Shown here: positions 11,291 to 24,800 of the stretch, piece by piece | Layout: every line of letters starts with the position of its first letter | Numbering within the stretch: the stretch's first letter is position 1 | DNA from: Ligula intestinalis | Lineage: Eukaryota; Platyhelminthes; Cestoda; Diphyllobothriidea; Diphyllobothriidae | Assembly (NCBI GenBank): GCA_036362985.1 | Contig: JAYGXS010000004.1 | Location: forward strand, 20,608,342-20,672,341 | Length of the DNA: 64,000 bases | Direction: 5' to 3' | Notes under the pieces: model-generated | What the model saw: only the letters and a program-made list of their open reading frames with translations | The model's database searches: none | Told to the model about the DNA's origin: nothing | Translations under genes and position numbers: made by a program

Positions 11291-12060
11291 TGACTGAAGA
11301 GACGAGGTCCAGATAAATTATCCCGTTCGCTATCCCCCAAAGAAGATAAAAAAATAAGGCGCCTTCATAGACAGCACTGTATTGTTGCTGACTTTTCGAA
11401 AACATGCTTGTTTCCATCATCCGATCAATATATATTGCTAATAGAAGTAAAATGCGTGTCCTCGGACATAATTGCGAGGGAAAGGCGATCACGAGAACCA
11501 AAGATTTATCGTCCTGAAGTTTTGGAATCAAACAAGCTTCCATTGTAAAAGGTAATAGTCAGCCGAATTTTCTTAATATTTATGAGCAAAATTAGTTAGC
11601 CAGGCCAATGACTGTTGTCGTTATGCGGCCATGGGCTCATCTCATCAGGGTGTGGTGGTAGCATCGTAGTGATAGCGACCATTGATCGCGTTCGCATTGT
11701 CCGTTGGTTGGGTTCGCCCATCGTCCTGCTGTGTTGACAACTTCCCGCAAACGTGCGAACGAAGGCTGTCATGTCTGTGTTCAAGTCTCGGTTGCTACCG
11801 GGCTGGCGATCATCTTCACCATTATCTAGTCTCATTGGGTGCTCGCGTTCGTCTGCGTTCACATCCTATTGCCGTTCCCGTGGGCTTGTGGTCGCCATGG
11901 CTTGCTCTCCGTTTGTGAATTCGTCTGGCGGGCGTGCACGCTCATTTGTGCTGTCGGTTGGCTCGTCCGGTCAGTGCTTTTGTCCGTAGTCCTGCTGCTT
12001 GTGCCTAATCCGTAAAGCTCGAAAGGCTTCCGGCAGCGTCACACAACAGTTGATTAAAGT
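11291..12060. other. Probable PLE 3' tail and unassigned sequence
   Basis: 11600-12000 follows the PLE 2 nuclease on the - strand and encodes Asp/Arg/Thr-rich low-complexity frames such as those found downstream of PLE endonucleases. 11291-11590 shows nothing recognisable. No independent gene is supported. Confidence 0.35.
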
Positions 12061-12900
12061 GGTTTTGGTATGATAGGCTTCGAGCGTCTCCCTGGCTGTT
12101 TGGTCGCGTCGTCGCCCAGGACTTCAGCGTCCTTAAAAGCGAGCGTATGCCATGTAGCTGCATAATGTTCTGCCATTAGGGAGAGTCAGTCCTGTCTGCC
12201 AACCACTCTTTTGTGCTCGGACATACAGGTCTCTAATCGCTTGCCCGTCTCCCCGACATAGTTGACTTCGCGGGAACTGCACATGATCCAGTACAAGACG
12301 CTGGCCGGTTCACCTCGGGACAGCGAAACCTTTGGTTTCATTACCAGTCGTCGACTCGTTGCCTCCCGATGGTCGCAGGAGTCGAGCGGCTACTTCAGAC
12401 ACGTTTGTAACATGAGGTATTGCCCGCCAGGCTTTTGGTTGGTTGACTGTTGGCTTCCTTATTGGTTTGACCCGCCTACTGCGTACCATGAAGCTCCGGG
12501 GGTACCCGTTGGTACTGGGCATCTGCTGCAGATAGCGGAGTTCGGCCAATTTGTTTGCTCTTTAGTTGCATTGAGGTTCAGCTCTTGCGTACAGACTTCG
12601 TATACAGCTGCGTTTGCGACACAACGGGTAGTTGCCTTCGTGGTTCAGGGTCTGACGCGTGTTAGTGGCTTTCTTGTGAACTGTCGTCTTCAGGTTCCCG
12701 TCCGTCTTGCGATGGACCAATACGTCCAGGAAGGCTATTTGCCCATCGTTCTCTGCCTCCATTGTAAGTTGAATATCCGGAAAAATTGAGTTCAGGGGGG
12801 CATGGAAGTTTGCAACGGTTTCCCGCTTTGTAATGACGAAAGTGTCGTCTACATGCCAAATATGTGAGGTGGACCCAATGAAAAAGTTGGTGACACAAAT
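12061..12900 (-). mobile_element. Penelope-like element 2 (RT core and GIY-YIG)
   Basis: On the - strand: WHVDDTFVITKRE at about 12850 (catalytic DD intact), LNSIFPDIQLTMEAE, IAFLDVLVHRKTDG, TVHKKATNT, CRKRSCIRSLY, then further 3' VNYVGETGKRLETCMSEHKR near 12230 (GIY-YIG motif) and VLGDDATKQPGRR. Stops and frameshifts are present. The copy ends at about 12900, where orientation changes. Confidence 0.78.
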
Positions 12901-13131
12901 CAGTTCAATACTCAGTGCGCTACAGAACAATGGTGCGATGACCAGAGCGGAACGATTGGCTATCAAATCAAATGAGGCAGTGATGGCAAGACTCTACGGT
13001 CTACACAAAAATCACAAGCAGGGTGCTTTACTTCGTCCGATCCAGTCAGTTTGTGGCACAATCACATTTAACCTGGGCAAATTGATATTTGGACGCTTGA
13101 ACTCCCTTACCTCGGGCTCCGATATATAATA
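12901..13131 (+). pseudogene. PLE RT fragment in reversed orientation
   Basis: The + strand encodes RLAIKSNEAVMARLYGLHKN followed by GALLRPIQSVCGT, homologous to VMARLYGLPKVHK of PLE 1. It lies head-on against the - strand PLE 2. The join at about 12900 implies an inversion or a nested, oppositely oriented insertion. Confidence 0.65.
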
Positions 13132-13692
13132 ATAATTTGTATATTTAAGGCCCAAGGGGCCATATCGTTACAAACTAAGTGATATCGTGAAAATAAAAAT
13201 ACTGATGATAAACAGTGAACTCTTATAAAATAATTGTCATCGGCAGTAAAAAACTCCTTAATCGGTGGATGAGCTCAGCGGGCCACCGAGTTCAAAAAAA
13301 ATTAGGAGAAAAAACTGCCTTAATAGGTAACAGGGTTTGATGTGGTTAGTTTGGGACCTGATTTTGAGGGTTCGGGACGTTTATGGTCATGGGAAAAAAT
13401 AATATATCCTTGAGTTAAGAAGATGTCATTCGGGACAACAGGAGAAGGCAGTAGAAGTCAAGGCAACATCATCGAGTTGCGACCCACCAGATTCCAGAGC
13501 CAATTTTGAAGACCACAGCGAAGGTTGCAAAAACGGAGAAGAGTTCGCAGCCCTTGGAAGTGATGCTTGACTCTGCAGAAGAAAATGCTAACATGTTTAG
13601 AAATCATTTTAGTATCCTGGGAAGAGCTTCAGATGCCAGGAGGACCCTTTTTCAAAATCTACAGCTTGCGTGTTTGGAAAGGAAACAGACAG

Positions 13693-16484
13693 TCATGACT
13701 TTATTTTCTCTAAATTTAAATGCTTATGCAATTTGCCTTTAAAAATCGATAGTGTAGAAAACAGTCTAATATCAAGTGGAAGGTTGTTCCAAATAAAAGC
13801 ATATTTGGAGGTAAAAAAGTGAGAACGGTTAGATGTGGAGCTACGGGGTGGTAAAATTATCATAGAAGAGTTACAAGTGGCGTAAGGTCGGTCTACCGGA
13901 AGGAGAGCGTTAATTTGTGGCAGATTAGGACTATTGTTAACGCGAAACAGAAAGCATATACCAGCTTCAAGTCTTCTCACCCAAAGAAATTTAATGTTTG
14001 CTAATTGACATCTATCTGCATAACACATACCAGACCCAGAAACAGAAAAATATTTTACGAGTGAAAACTCGCCGAACCTTTTCAAACTTACTACGATCAT
14101 GCTGGGTTATGAGACCAAAAAGCGGACAGTAGTATTCTAGTAAAGGGAGAACAAACATGCGGCATAGTTTTAACTTCATTTCTGGAAGGAAAAAATTATG
14201 CGATATAAACCCACATATCTGTGCGGCCTTGGCAGAAATTCAATCTGCATAAGGTGATAATGCAAGCTTATTCATGTAAGTAAGACCCAAATCCTTCATC
14301 GTAGATCTTTCTAACAGTGGACTATTTTGGAAGATAATGGGTCCGGGAAGCCTTGCGGGACCAAAACTCATGAAACTACATTTTGATGGAGAAAACTCCA
14401 TCTGCCATGTAGCGCTCCAACTTGAGAGAGTACGCAAGTCCGCGTTATTTTTATCAACACAACTATTGGCCGTGTCCTTAGAAAATGAGTAAATACACTT
14501 AAGGTCATCAGCATTAATGAAATTTTCCGAAAAATTTAGCACTGTTGAAATTTCATTTATGCAAAGAATGAAAAAAGGGGACCTAAAACCGTACCTTGTA
14601 AAACGCCACTCAAGATCGGCTGAGGTATCGAGTAGCTATTGCCTACTTATACCTTCTGGCTGCGGTTAGACAGGTAGGAGGCAATGAAATCGAGGAGGCG
14701 AGGCCTGATGCCTAGGGCTTCCAGTTTCACTAAGGGGCGCCTATGCAGCACCTTTTCAAAAGCTTTACTAAGGTCAAAGTAAATCACGATGACTGATTGC
14801 TGTTCATTACGAAGTGAAGTAACCAGGTTAAGGAATTTCAATTGGCAGGTTTCGTATGATCTTCCAGGTAGAAATCCATGCTGTGAGGCACTTAATAGTT
14901 TATTTTCTACACAAAAATCGAAAATTTGATTAAAAATGATCTGTTCCAGAAGTTTGGCTAAGGCCGGGGTTTTATGAGCACCTCGGTAGTTATTGACGTC
15001 CGAACGAGATCCTGACTTAAATACTGGAAGAAAAATAGATGTCTTCCATGAGTCAGGAAAGAAACCATTTCGAAGATAAGCTGAGAATAGATAACTTAGC
15101 AATCGGGGAAGCTGAATACTCTCTTGATGAGTGAATTTGAAGGCCGTCAGTTCCCGAGGAAGCGAGTTTTTAGACGGATAATGTGCTTACGAATTACTTC
15201 TATGGAGAAATCTATGGTACTGATAGTATTGACTGAGCATGGCTGAAACGACGGGACCGGTTCAGATTCCGTCGTAAGGTGCTTTGCAAAGAATGCATTG
15301 AACAGTTCAGCCTTCTCAGACTCATCTTGCACAAAGGCTTTATTTTCATTCAGTAAAGAAGGGATTTTGTGACCTCGTTTAGCGGAGGACCGACGACGGA
15401 ACAGTTGGGCAATAGATTTTGCAGAGTTTAACTTGCTGAGTGCGCAAGATCCTCTCTGTTTGTCACGTGCAAGACGAATCTTAAACCCTTATTCAAAAAT
15501 CTCTGCAATTCTAAGGTGCACAGATAATGAACTAGTAGACTGGTCTTTCAACTCTTTTTGCAATTTCTTTAGTCTAGACAAAAGAAAATGAGGAATGGTG
15601 GGGTCCGATGTATAAGGCTTAACATTTTTGATTGGCACGAATTCCAAAATGCTATTTGAAATTGCCGTCATTAAGTCACCGAGAATTGTTACACTGTTCG
15701 TGGAGGAAAGCTCCTGCCAGTCTAGTGAGTCCATAAAGTTTTTAATTAAATTAATATCAGCTTGGTCAAACGCACAGTAGGCACGAGTGGTGCTAGCCTT
15801 TTTCGTAGAAGCAAGCGCAAGGCAACAATGGATCAACGTATGGTTACTTGGAAAGAGGTTCTGATTGTAGTCAACGAAAAGGGGGGAAATGTCATTCGTG
15901 AAAATTAAATCTAAAATATGCTGATCCCTTGTTGGGGAACAGAACAACTGACACCAGTTTGAAAAATTTATGGTATCTAGGAGGGGCTGAAATTTGGATG
16001 GGCAACAGTTCAATGACCAATCAATTTCGGGAAAGTTGAAATCCTCAGCGATAACTTTAGCATCAAAGGTGGACTCAAAAATCAGCCTAAATATTTCGCA
16101 AAGCTTTTCATCATCTTCTGACGATGAGTTAGGGGGACTATAAATGAATCAACTAATCGCCTTTTGACGAGGAGACAGGATAATGGATGCAAAACAGTAA
16201 TTGCCCAAGAATGACTCAGCATCTAGGTCGAACGGGAAATGCTTAAACATAGCTTTAATATAGAGAAGACAACCACCACCACGTTTACTAGGGTGGTCTT
16301 GACGGTAGAAATCATACTCGTCTACTATGAGTAAAGCATCAGAAATTTGTGGATGGGTCCACGACTCTGTAATGCATATAACATCTGGCTTCAGTTCAAA
16401 AGCAAAAACCCTAAGTTGAGCCATCTTATTGAAAACAGATCTTACATTAGTCAGTATGATATCAAGTGTAGCTTGAGTAATCAA
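13693..16484 (-). pseudogene. LINE-B ORF2 (endonuclease and RT)
   Basis: Endonuclease motifs NVRSVFNK, ITESWTH and RQDHPSKRGGG lie at 16450-16270 and LDLIFTND at about 15910. RT motifs FLPVFKSGSRSDVNNYRG, QHGFLPGRS and VIVIYFDLSKAFEKV lie at 15060-14770; the GVPQG/YADD part at 14640-14540 is badly decayed. The C-terminal IWNNLPLDIRL is at about 13780. Confidence 0.78.
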
Positions 16485-16501
16485 ACTAGGGTTATCTTTA
16501 T

Positions 16502-17720
16502 TTAGTAATAAAAATTTGGCGGTGGGTAATTTGGTTGGAAGTTTGGAGAATAGTCATCGACTGGAGCAGGCCAATTAACATAAGAAAGCTGTGGATGGGT
16601 AGCTGAAAGCTGCAGGTAGATAGCTCTGTGAGATCGATGGGCCATAGGGATTATTGCCGTGGTGAGTTTGCTGATAGTTACCGGGAAATCGGAATACCAA
16701 GACGGGAAAGAGAGGCTGGAGGGTGAGGTAAGGTAACTATGAGGATTAAGCGGTGGAAAGCCTGGCCCAGTATAATACTTGTGATAAGTAGGGTAACCTA
16801 TATGTTTGTTAGCTTCCTGTTGTATAGGCTTAGTTAGTGTTTGGGAAGGCTGCATGCTCGTGGTTGAGTTCCAGATCCCACCCTTTCGATGACCTGAATT
16901 GGGTGATTGAATATAAGGTTTGGGAGGACTCTGATCGAGTATCGAAGCTGTTGGTCTATCTGACGTAGAGGGCTTTTCGGAATTTCTAGGAGGGCTACCA
17001 GAATTACTGGCTATGGCAGCTGCGGAAGCATCTAAGTTGGAAGTAGACGAGGATGTCTAGTGTCTTGAGGGGGGTGAGACGGTTGCTGTACTGGGAGCAG
17101 TAATCTAGGTTCGGCAGGAATAAAAGTGCATGGCTCGCTAGGCTTCCTAGGACTACGACCAGGAACTTGGGCCGGTTTCGGTGAATTTTCTATTTTATTA
17201 GAAGAACTTGACGCTATTCTTCGCTCAATTGGAGTGAAATCATGACAGAGAAAATACATTGCATTTCTCAGATATTGGGAAACAAGCTCTTGTTGTTTAA
17301 CAATTGCGTCTAGTTCAATGGGTGAAAAAATCTTGACTAAAATGGGTGGGTTTTTACTGCGGAATGACAGTCTAATAGCCCCTGCTATTTTATAGTTAAA
17401 TCCACAGGAATAGAGGAAATGCATTGCAACGTCCATTGGCCGAATTGATTTCGGAACGTTTGTCAGAATAAAATTGTGCGTCCATTTTGTCTATTCTGTG
17501 ACTCACTTGCGACCAAATTAACGAGCGTATCTAAACGTTTGCATTCCTGAGAGGAAACTGCAGAGATATTCACATCAAATAGGGTCCCAAGGATTCAGAG
17601 AACTGACCCAAATTTCAACATAAACTCGCTAGAATTTTTCATTGCAGACAAATCTATTTGCTCGGCAATCAGATCAGGCTGAATACTGATGTCAGGCTGA
17701 AGACTGATCTAAGTAATGAT
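16502..17720 (-). pseudogene. LINE-B ORF1-like region
   Basis: Two frames: 17436-17032 (IRLSFRSKNPPILVKIF..FLCHDFTPIERR then Pro/Ser-rich) and 16855-16502 (Pro/Tyr/Ser-rich, PPNFYY end). The 'h-h-x-D-x-T-P-x-E-R-R' element is common in LINE ORF1 nucleic-acid-binding domains. Upstream sequence to about 17720 extends it in frames broken by stops. Confidence 0.55.
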
Positions 17721-17760
17721 GTTTGCCTTTCGTAGACATCGCTTGGGTCTGGAATTCTGA

Positions 17761-18194
17761 GGCTTACTACTGAATGAAAGTGTCGCCTTCATACTTTTAG
17801 AAGCAACAAGCAGATTAATCACGAAAACAGTAGATAATTCAGACTAAACTTACTGTTGGAGCTTACATAAGTTGCTGAAAGCAAGAGAGATGGTTAACAG
17901 AATGCTAGGTAAGCAAGCAGAGACCAACCCAACAAAAGGAAATGGAAGCAGATTTTTCAAGCGTAAGTACTGGTACTGACGCATAATTTATATAAGAAAA
18001 CGAAAGACTAATAGTCATATCTCCTCGTAGACAAATCGATTTAAAAAAGACTGGTGACTTAGCCGAAATAATGAAACCAGCGCTCGACCTTGCAAGCGAA
18101 TAAATTTGACAGTCCTGCAGAGACTTACTGGGTTACACCTCGAGGCAGATGAGATCATGATATTATTCGACGTCAACTCACTGTTAACCCCGAT
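17761..18194. other. No recognised feature
   Basis: Short frames only. A 104-codon - strand frame at 18015-18329 overlaps the inverted repeat and has no domain motif. Confidence 0.35.
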
Positions 18195-18605
18195 CCCACA
18201 GAGCCTGGCCATTGAAACTGTAAGCAGCCAAAATCCATGCAGCAGCAGCTCGCGGCAGACCGTAACAAGAAGCGCAAACATCGCCCTCAAAACATAGAAA
18301 GGCGACTGTAGTTTAGTCTCGTCTTCCAATCATTGCTGGAATTTGGTCGGTTGACATAGCAGGTGTGCTCATGTGACTCCTATATTCTAAAAACCAAAGC
18401 GACTGTGTTTTTCACGATAGGTAAAACGGTTGCAGTTTAAAATGATACTATTTGAGGTAAGACTTTCTTTTTCTGTTCAATTAATTACGTCAATGCTGAA
18501 GTTTCTAGGCGCTGAAATGCCGACCAACGATCTAATCGGCACTACTGGAAAATGTCTTGAACATACATCTATGATGGTCCGCAGCTGTCTTCGAAGAAAT
18601 AGATC
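18195..18605 (-). repeat. Interspersed repeat, copy 2
   Basis: Reverse-orientation partner of 7655-8062. It ends about 140 bp upstream of the proposed SNAPC4 start, so it forms part of the likely promoter region. No TATA box or initiator can be assigned with confidence. Confidence 0.6.
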
Positions 18606-18744
18606 AAATGGTGCTGGCAAGTCCAAAAGAATAAAATACAAGTAACCAAGTCCGATATTGCATTAACATTAATTATGGTTTTAATGGGCTGAATGTTGAC
18701 CGGTGTGTTCAACATTACTGTTCGAGATCTTAACGCTGGCGTCT

Positions 18745-18879
18745 ATGAACGGACGTTCAAATGATATACAGGACCATATTGATGCCTTTAGGTGCATTAT
18801 CTTGAATGAAACGGCGCAAACATTGTTAAGGGAGGCTTCCTCGTTTATTGACGAGGAATTGGAGGATTTGGAAGAGAAA
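18745..18879 (+). CDS. SNAPC4: SNAPC4 exon 1 (probable first coding exon)
   Basis: Forty-five codons from ATG (MNGRSNDIQDH...) ending in an acidic helix (EELEDLEEK) at a GTTTGT donor, phase 0. The pattern of a YQ/IQ-like helix followed by Leu- and Glu-rich residues resembles the N-terminal helical region of SNAPC4. The frame stays open upstream to about 18700, so an earlier start or a further upstream exon is possible. The following intron is only 32 nt (18880-18911). Confidence 0.5.
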
Positions 18880-21800
18880 GTTTGTTGGAAATTTTAATAT
18901 TGTTCCCTCAGGCCTGTTTATCACGGTCTCCTTCAATCAGGTGGAGGCCGCGGGACCTGAAAACAATCATCATTTATCCAAACTTTTTTGAAGATTCGGA
19001 TGGTGCGGTAATTTTCTCATCGTCTGTGTATCTGTATTTAGCCTCCGCTAAATCACGACGCGAGAGTACGTATGCAGTACAAAGAAGTTAATCTTTCTCA
19101 CGACACAAACGCATTTCTTCACAAATGTAAGGCAATTTTTATATTACCTTTGTTTTTGTCGACATCTTGAAAAATATGGTCTGGCATTCTTGCTCTGAAC
19201 CCCATCCTTTTCCTAATAGTCATCTTGTTCAGAGAAATCCAGACACATAACTACACTGACATTCATGGATATAAATATTATCCGTCTCATTTCTCGCCAC
19301 CTTAATTTATACGTATGATAAATTATTTATCGTCCCTGGTAGCATTAATCTCGCACCCATCTATCTCCTGTTAGCCCTTGGCTAGTTTTGTCATCGACTA
19401 ACTTCTGTCAGTAATTCCCTGCATTTTTTGGCGTTACTGATGTCACCGTGCGGCGAATGAGGCCGGTGAGGATTTTATACACGTGCAATAATTTCTGACG
19501 GTGTATAAACTGCACATTGCATCACGAGCAGGGTAAAAAATTAAAACAAACACACTATCAGCAGAACAGGACTTTATTATAGTAGATGGTATATAATACC
19601 GGAATACTCGTCCTGATAAATTATATATACGATCCAACTGGATGCTAAGATGATACTGTCGTGCCTGCTTGGCAGCCTGTGGAGAGAGCAGTGCTGTGGG
19701 CGAATTCTGGGAAGGACTCTCGAGGGTCACTCGCTCTACTCTGGCTCAATTACGCAGTGGCTACTCAATGCTCCTTCGCCAGTACCAGCACCAGCTCGAC
19801 CCGTTCATACCCGGCTGCTGTCCTGACTGCGGCGTTTCTCCGCATGACTGTCAATATCTGTGCGTCTGCAGATCCCGGTCAAGCACCCAACTCACCCCCG
19901 TGGACCTTTGACTCAAGCCGGCTGAGATCGCGTCTTTTCCCCGTCTCCCAACTGTACCCAGTTTGGACTCCGGCGAAGACTCCTGATCCAACAAGGGCTA
20001 CCAGCCAACTAGCTGGGAGGAATCCTGGAGGGTGCTGGCGCAGATAGAGTAAGGAGTGCGTCAATGGCGATATGGTCAGTGGTAGGGAGAAAAGGTACAC
20101 TGGCCATCGTCATCGACATTCGGATACCAATCCCATCTAGGATGCCACGAAACGCGTTATCAGTGCATTCCAATAAAATTTCCCATTCAGTAATGCAGTA
20201 CAGAATGTTGTTTGTGTTTCACCAGCCCATAAACTAATTAGCTGCATATGAAAGGCCAAATTTGAACATCTAATAGTGGACTAGTAATATGCTAGTACGA
20301 TTTCATCAGTGTATAAGTACATAACCAGCAGCAGTTATTTTCATCTATGCCACTGGCCAACCCCTGTTCCACAACAAACATATGGTTGACGAGAGCCGCA
20401 GCCTAACATACACTTACCACTAAAAACATCTCAGCAGTCCGAGAAACCCAGCCGTTTTCCTAATATTGCATGTTGGGTTTTTAGGATATTTATACCATTG
20501 TCTTCCGTGAGCTAAACAGTGTCCGATACTTCACTTTTGGCCCACGCTGCCTGATTTGCAACTCAAGTAGCCGGTCGAACCGCGTATTCCTAATTTTATC
20601 TTCTTTAAAAAGTCGCACACCTCAAGGTAGTTTAACACACGTATATGCTCACTTCATTGGCCAAATTTAACGTACGACAACAAAAAATTTGGATAGAGCA
20701 ACGAACAGAGCAGAAAATACGGAACAAACAGTCGAATACGCCAGATCTTCCCATATGTTTATTAATTTGCTATATAAAATATCGAAATAGATCGGATTAT
20801 TTGTTATTGTGTTTTGTTCAACGTCCATAAATAAATGACGAAAGTACAAACATAGCGCGTTAACAACATAAAAATGGAAAATACCTTGCGCCAAAAAATC
20901 GTATTTTCACAAACCACCTAAAAAAACTCAACAACTAAGATATCACCTGCCCAATAAAAAAGAATTTCGACAGAGTTTTCTTGCGTCGAATATTGTTGAA
21001 TTGTGTGATCGTTTTCTTTTATTATCATTTTTACTACTGACAACAAAGTCGTCACCTTGTCAACATTTTTTTTCTGCTTAAGAACAATGTGTCGGATAGA
21101 AATAAGCGAATGTATGTTGACAAATGTGGTTCTGTTCTTTATGTTACTTAGGATTGAAGTTCTACGTCCGGCTATTTCCCTCTGTTGATAATTCTACGCT
21201 TCCTACTTCAGGTCATTTCTATGGTAAATTAACTGTTCTTTTCTTCTTTTTTTTTCTCAAGGGAATGAACCCGAGGTCGTGAAGCTGATTCTCGCCGTCA
21301 TCGACTGTTACAGATCAACCAAACTGAGAAATCTGACCGAAAAGCGCGATCATTTGAGGCACACCATTGCCCTCTCCAATACTAATGATGAAAGCCAGCC
21401 ATCGGAGAAAAAACAACTTCTACAAAAGTTACAAACAATCGAAGAAGAAATTACCAAGACAACTTACGTTATTTCAGCTGCACTTCCGAAAGTGATCGTG
21501 AATTTAATCGTCAGCCGCTCCAAAAAACACGTTGATAACCAAAACATTACACAAAAATTGATGAGGTTGAAGACTGCGGAAACGCCTTCGCGTTCATGTG
21601 CACGACTCTCAATGAGGGATTGGTTGGAGATTCTCGACTCTGCTCATAACGTTCTCACTGAAGCAGATTGGGAGTATATCTCAAAGCACGTGGTATGCCT
21701 TCTATTTGTTGCATTTTCCAGAATTTATCGAAACCCACGTATATATACATGCCGAGGTAGAGTATTAAACTCGATAACCAAAGGTCCCGGGTTCGAATCT

Positions 21801-24800
21801 CGAAGGTTTCAACCGCTGAGATTGGGTACGACTGGCTGATGACGGCTAACAAGCCAGAAATGGCCATTTCGATCTCCCTTTGCTTTGTCGGACCCACTCC
21901 ATCATATATCTGAAGTCGCTAAGCGACAGCCTGAAATCACTCAAGTACGAACCCTAAGGCACACCAGGACAAGTATATGCCCAAAATCAGATAGGTCGGA
22001 TGACCATTAACATGACTGAAGATACGTATACATGGAGATATAAAATATTGCAAGCGCTGCAAGAAGTTTGCCTAAGTTTTTAAATGTTTGATAATTCCTC
22101 GCATACCGGCGTGAAGACATTTTCGAAAACTTAGAAATAATAATGAGCAACATAAAGTAAATTTGAAATTTAAGCGAAATATAATAAGCACTAAGTGTTT
22201 GTTAAGAAAAACGCAAATTTTCCTACAATCCCCAAGTTCCGCAGAGGTAAAAATTGCTATAAATTAGAACAATAAATTTAAATTGTCTTGTAAGTTGGAA
22301 ACGGAATCTAACCAATTTCTTTATATGAAAAGAATTTTTTATGAGTCAAAATATTTTGTACATATTACCATTAATGGATAAATCCTTATTGAATATCTTC
22401 CAAAATAGTGTGGCACAATTTTCATCGTTTACAATGTCTTCATGTGGTCATTCATAAATTCCGCTTCTGTTCAACATCTACACTAACACCTTTACAATAA
22501 GATATACATAAAAAGCACTTACCGAAAAAAATGAGGTTTTGGATATTAATTCTTATTAATATGGCCATGTTGATCATATCTAGAAATGCCTCAACACAGC
22601 AAACCACATTGTAGAGATTACATAATGTCCGCAACTTAATTCTGATATTCTTGTTCCTAAGATTAGTAAAAAACCTTTCCAGAATAGGTTACCTCTTTAA
22701 AATCACTTAAATAAGATAGTCAGCTGACAAATTGCTGTGTATATCAACTTCTTCCAAGATAATTTCAATGAAATTGGAGACTTTTGAAAGTTTCCTTAAT
22801 TTACCTGAAGATAAACGATTCAATTGGACTGGAGATGAACGCACTTACTTTTATCTTTACAATGGACTATTTTCCGCGTAAGGGGATTAATTCCACGATC
22901 TGTTGTAAGCTTGCGAATGAAAAAATAAACTGGCCATAAATGTGGCCATTTTTTAAAATGCTTATTATTATTCTTCTGTCTGTTCCGTTTCTAAATAATG
23001 CATAAGCGGAACGTATAGTTTATAAAAAACTATTTTTCTACATGACGTACATTCAACAAGACCTTCTTTACTTTAAATTCGCGGTATTATATGCGACACT
23101 GATTGTGCGCGAGTCTAGCGATGCGGTAAAATAAAATTCCTACGAAAAAATTTTATTGCTGCATTTTGTGCAAAAAACTTCCTAGGATAGCTAGACATAA
23201 TTTTTAAAATTTAAATTCAAGCTTGTTTCTGAAAATAAATGCGATTCCTTCAACTTAGCTCCACTTCCATTTGAGCAAATTCGGACAAAATTTTCCAATT
23301 CTCGAAGAAATCATTTTTCAGTTTTTTTACTTATTTTTGAATTCTTCCATAGCACAATGCATATTAATCAAAAAGTTTGGTTCTGTATTACTTTATAGCG
23401 TATGAAATTTCTTCGTTATGAACCTACTCATGATTTAGCCACAATTAGTGCCTATTTGCTCCATAATTTTAACTAAGAGGTCAGTTTTCCAAACCAAACC
23501 CATTCTAATTATTAAATCCACCCAGTTGATCCCAATAATCTGTCCAGATATATGCTAAACTACCGATTTAAATTTCGTCATGAAATTTTCTTGCAGCACT
23601 CGCAATACTGTATATATAGTAGCAGGTACGATTACACTGATCTGATAGCGGACACACTCGTCTGTCTATGTTGCCATTAGAGCTCTCACTCGAGCCTCCA
23701 CCGCGGGGCGGCTAGGATATAAGCAAAAGGGCATTACCGACAAAGAAATGGGACACTGCAATGGCCATTTCTGGCTTATTTGCCGTCATCAGGTAGTGAT
23801 ACCCAACTGTAGTGCTGCTGCTGAAATTGCTGCCAAACTCGAGTTTCGAACCCGCGTCTCTTTGGTCAGAGGCGTTTGCTTTTGAGGATTAGCTGGCGGG
23901 AAGCTGTTGTGAAAAACAGATGTGGGAGACACTCAAGCTAGCCAACGCCACTGTCAAAGCGACCCCACCAAGGTAAATGGTGGAGTTGCGTTTCGCATTA
24001 CAACAAATAATTCACTTTCGACGTATAAGAAGACCTTCTCTATCTGATTCCTGTTTTTGGAGCTCTCCGCTAAGGTTGTTTCAGAACATTTTGGCTGTCG
24101 CCAGTGGTTGTTTTCCATTTAAAATTTTGGCAAATGTTCTCAGTGAACCGTCCTTTGACACTATCTTATCTCTGTCACCACCGGTAAGCACTTTTTCCCT
24201 TACTTATGTGCACCAAGTGAAGCCTTCTTCTGTCAGACCTAAAATACTACCTTGTTAAACCCTTTTCTCCGCAGCCTGAAACATATCAGTCTTCGGGTAG
24301 CATTTATCGCAACGTGATCGACAAAGCGCGTTAAGAAAATGCAGAAACTTATGTGCCTTTGTTTTTAAGAAAAAAAGGAAAAACAGTCGTTTTAATTCCC
24401 CTTTGACAATCAGACTGATTACCTTGGTTCCTTAATCACATTTTCGACGACCAATCTACGAAGCCTTCAAATCCTGTTTTTTGTTTTTAAAATGTTTCTT
24501 TTTTACTCAAAGAACAGTCTCTGTGTCGTCTAATCTAAGTAAACTGCCCCTCTCACCGCTGCCCAATCCCGCAGGTAAAAGGAACGAAAGCGGTCAACTT
24601 ATGCAAACTCTTTTGGATACACCATCTGAGGCCCACGGTCAGTCGAGTGTCGTGGAGTCGAGAGGATCTGGCAAGACTCGGAAGGATTGTGCGTGAAGTA
24701 GGTGCTTATGGAAAGTGGGAAGAAGTGGCCCGAAGGTTTGGCAATAACCGCACTGCCCTCCTCTGTTTCCAGGCCTGGAATGATAAGCTGAATGACAAAA

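Larger units (their letters stand above)
13132..17760 (-). mobile_element. CR1/Jockey-like LINE, family B (decayed)
   Basis: - strand element with a 3' UTR at 13132-13745 (CCTTGGGCCTTAAATATAC end on the - strand). ORF2 pieces: 14100-13693 (C-terminal), 14542-14240, 15102-14647 (RT: FYLDSKAF-like region YFDLSKAFEKV, QHGFLPGRSYE), 15332-15147, 16013-15489 (endonuclease: ILDLIFTND..SNH), 16484-16149 (NVRSVFNKM..ICITESWTH, KRGGGCLLYI). Then come ORF1 pieces (see 16502-17720). It differs from family A by sequence and is strongly frameshifted. Confidence 0.82.

Noticed and set aside
10998..11543. 181-codon - strand frame that could look like a membrane protein
   Set aside because: Its 3' half is the N-terminal region of a PLE protein; the upstream half has hydrophobic codons but no supported start or conservation.
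24481..24696. 71-codon frame overlapping SNAPC4 exon 4
   Set aside because: Wrong frame; the Myb motifs and splice phases are in the next frame.
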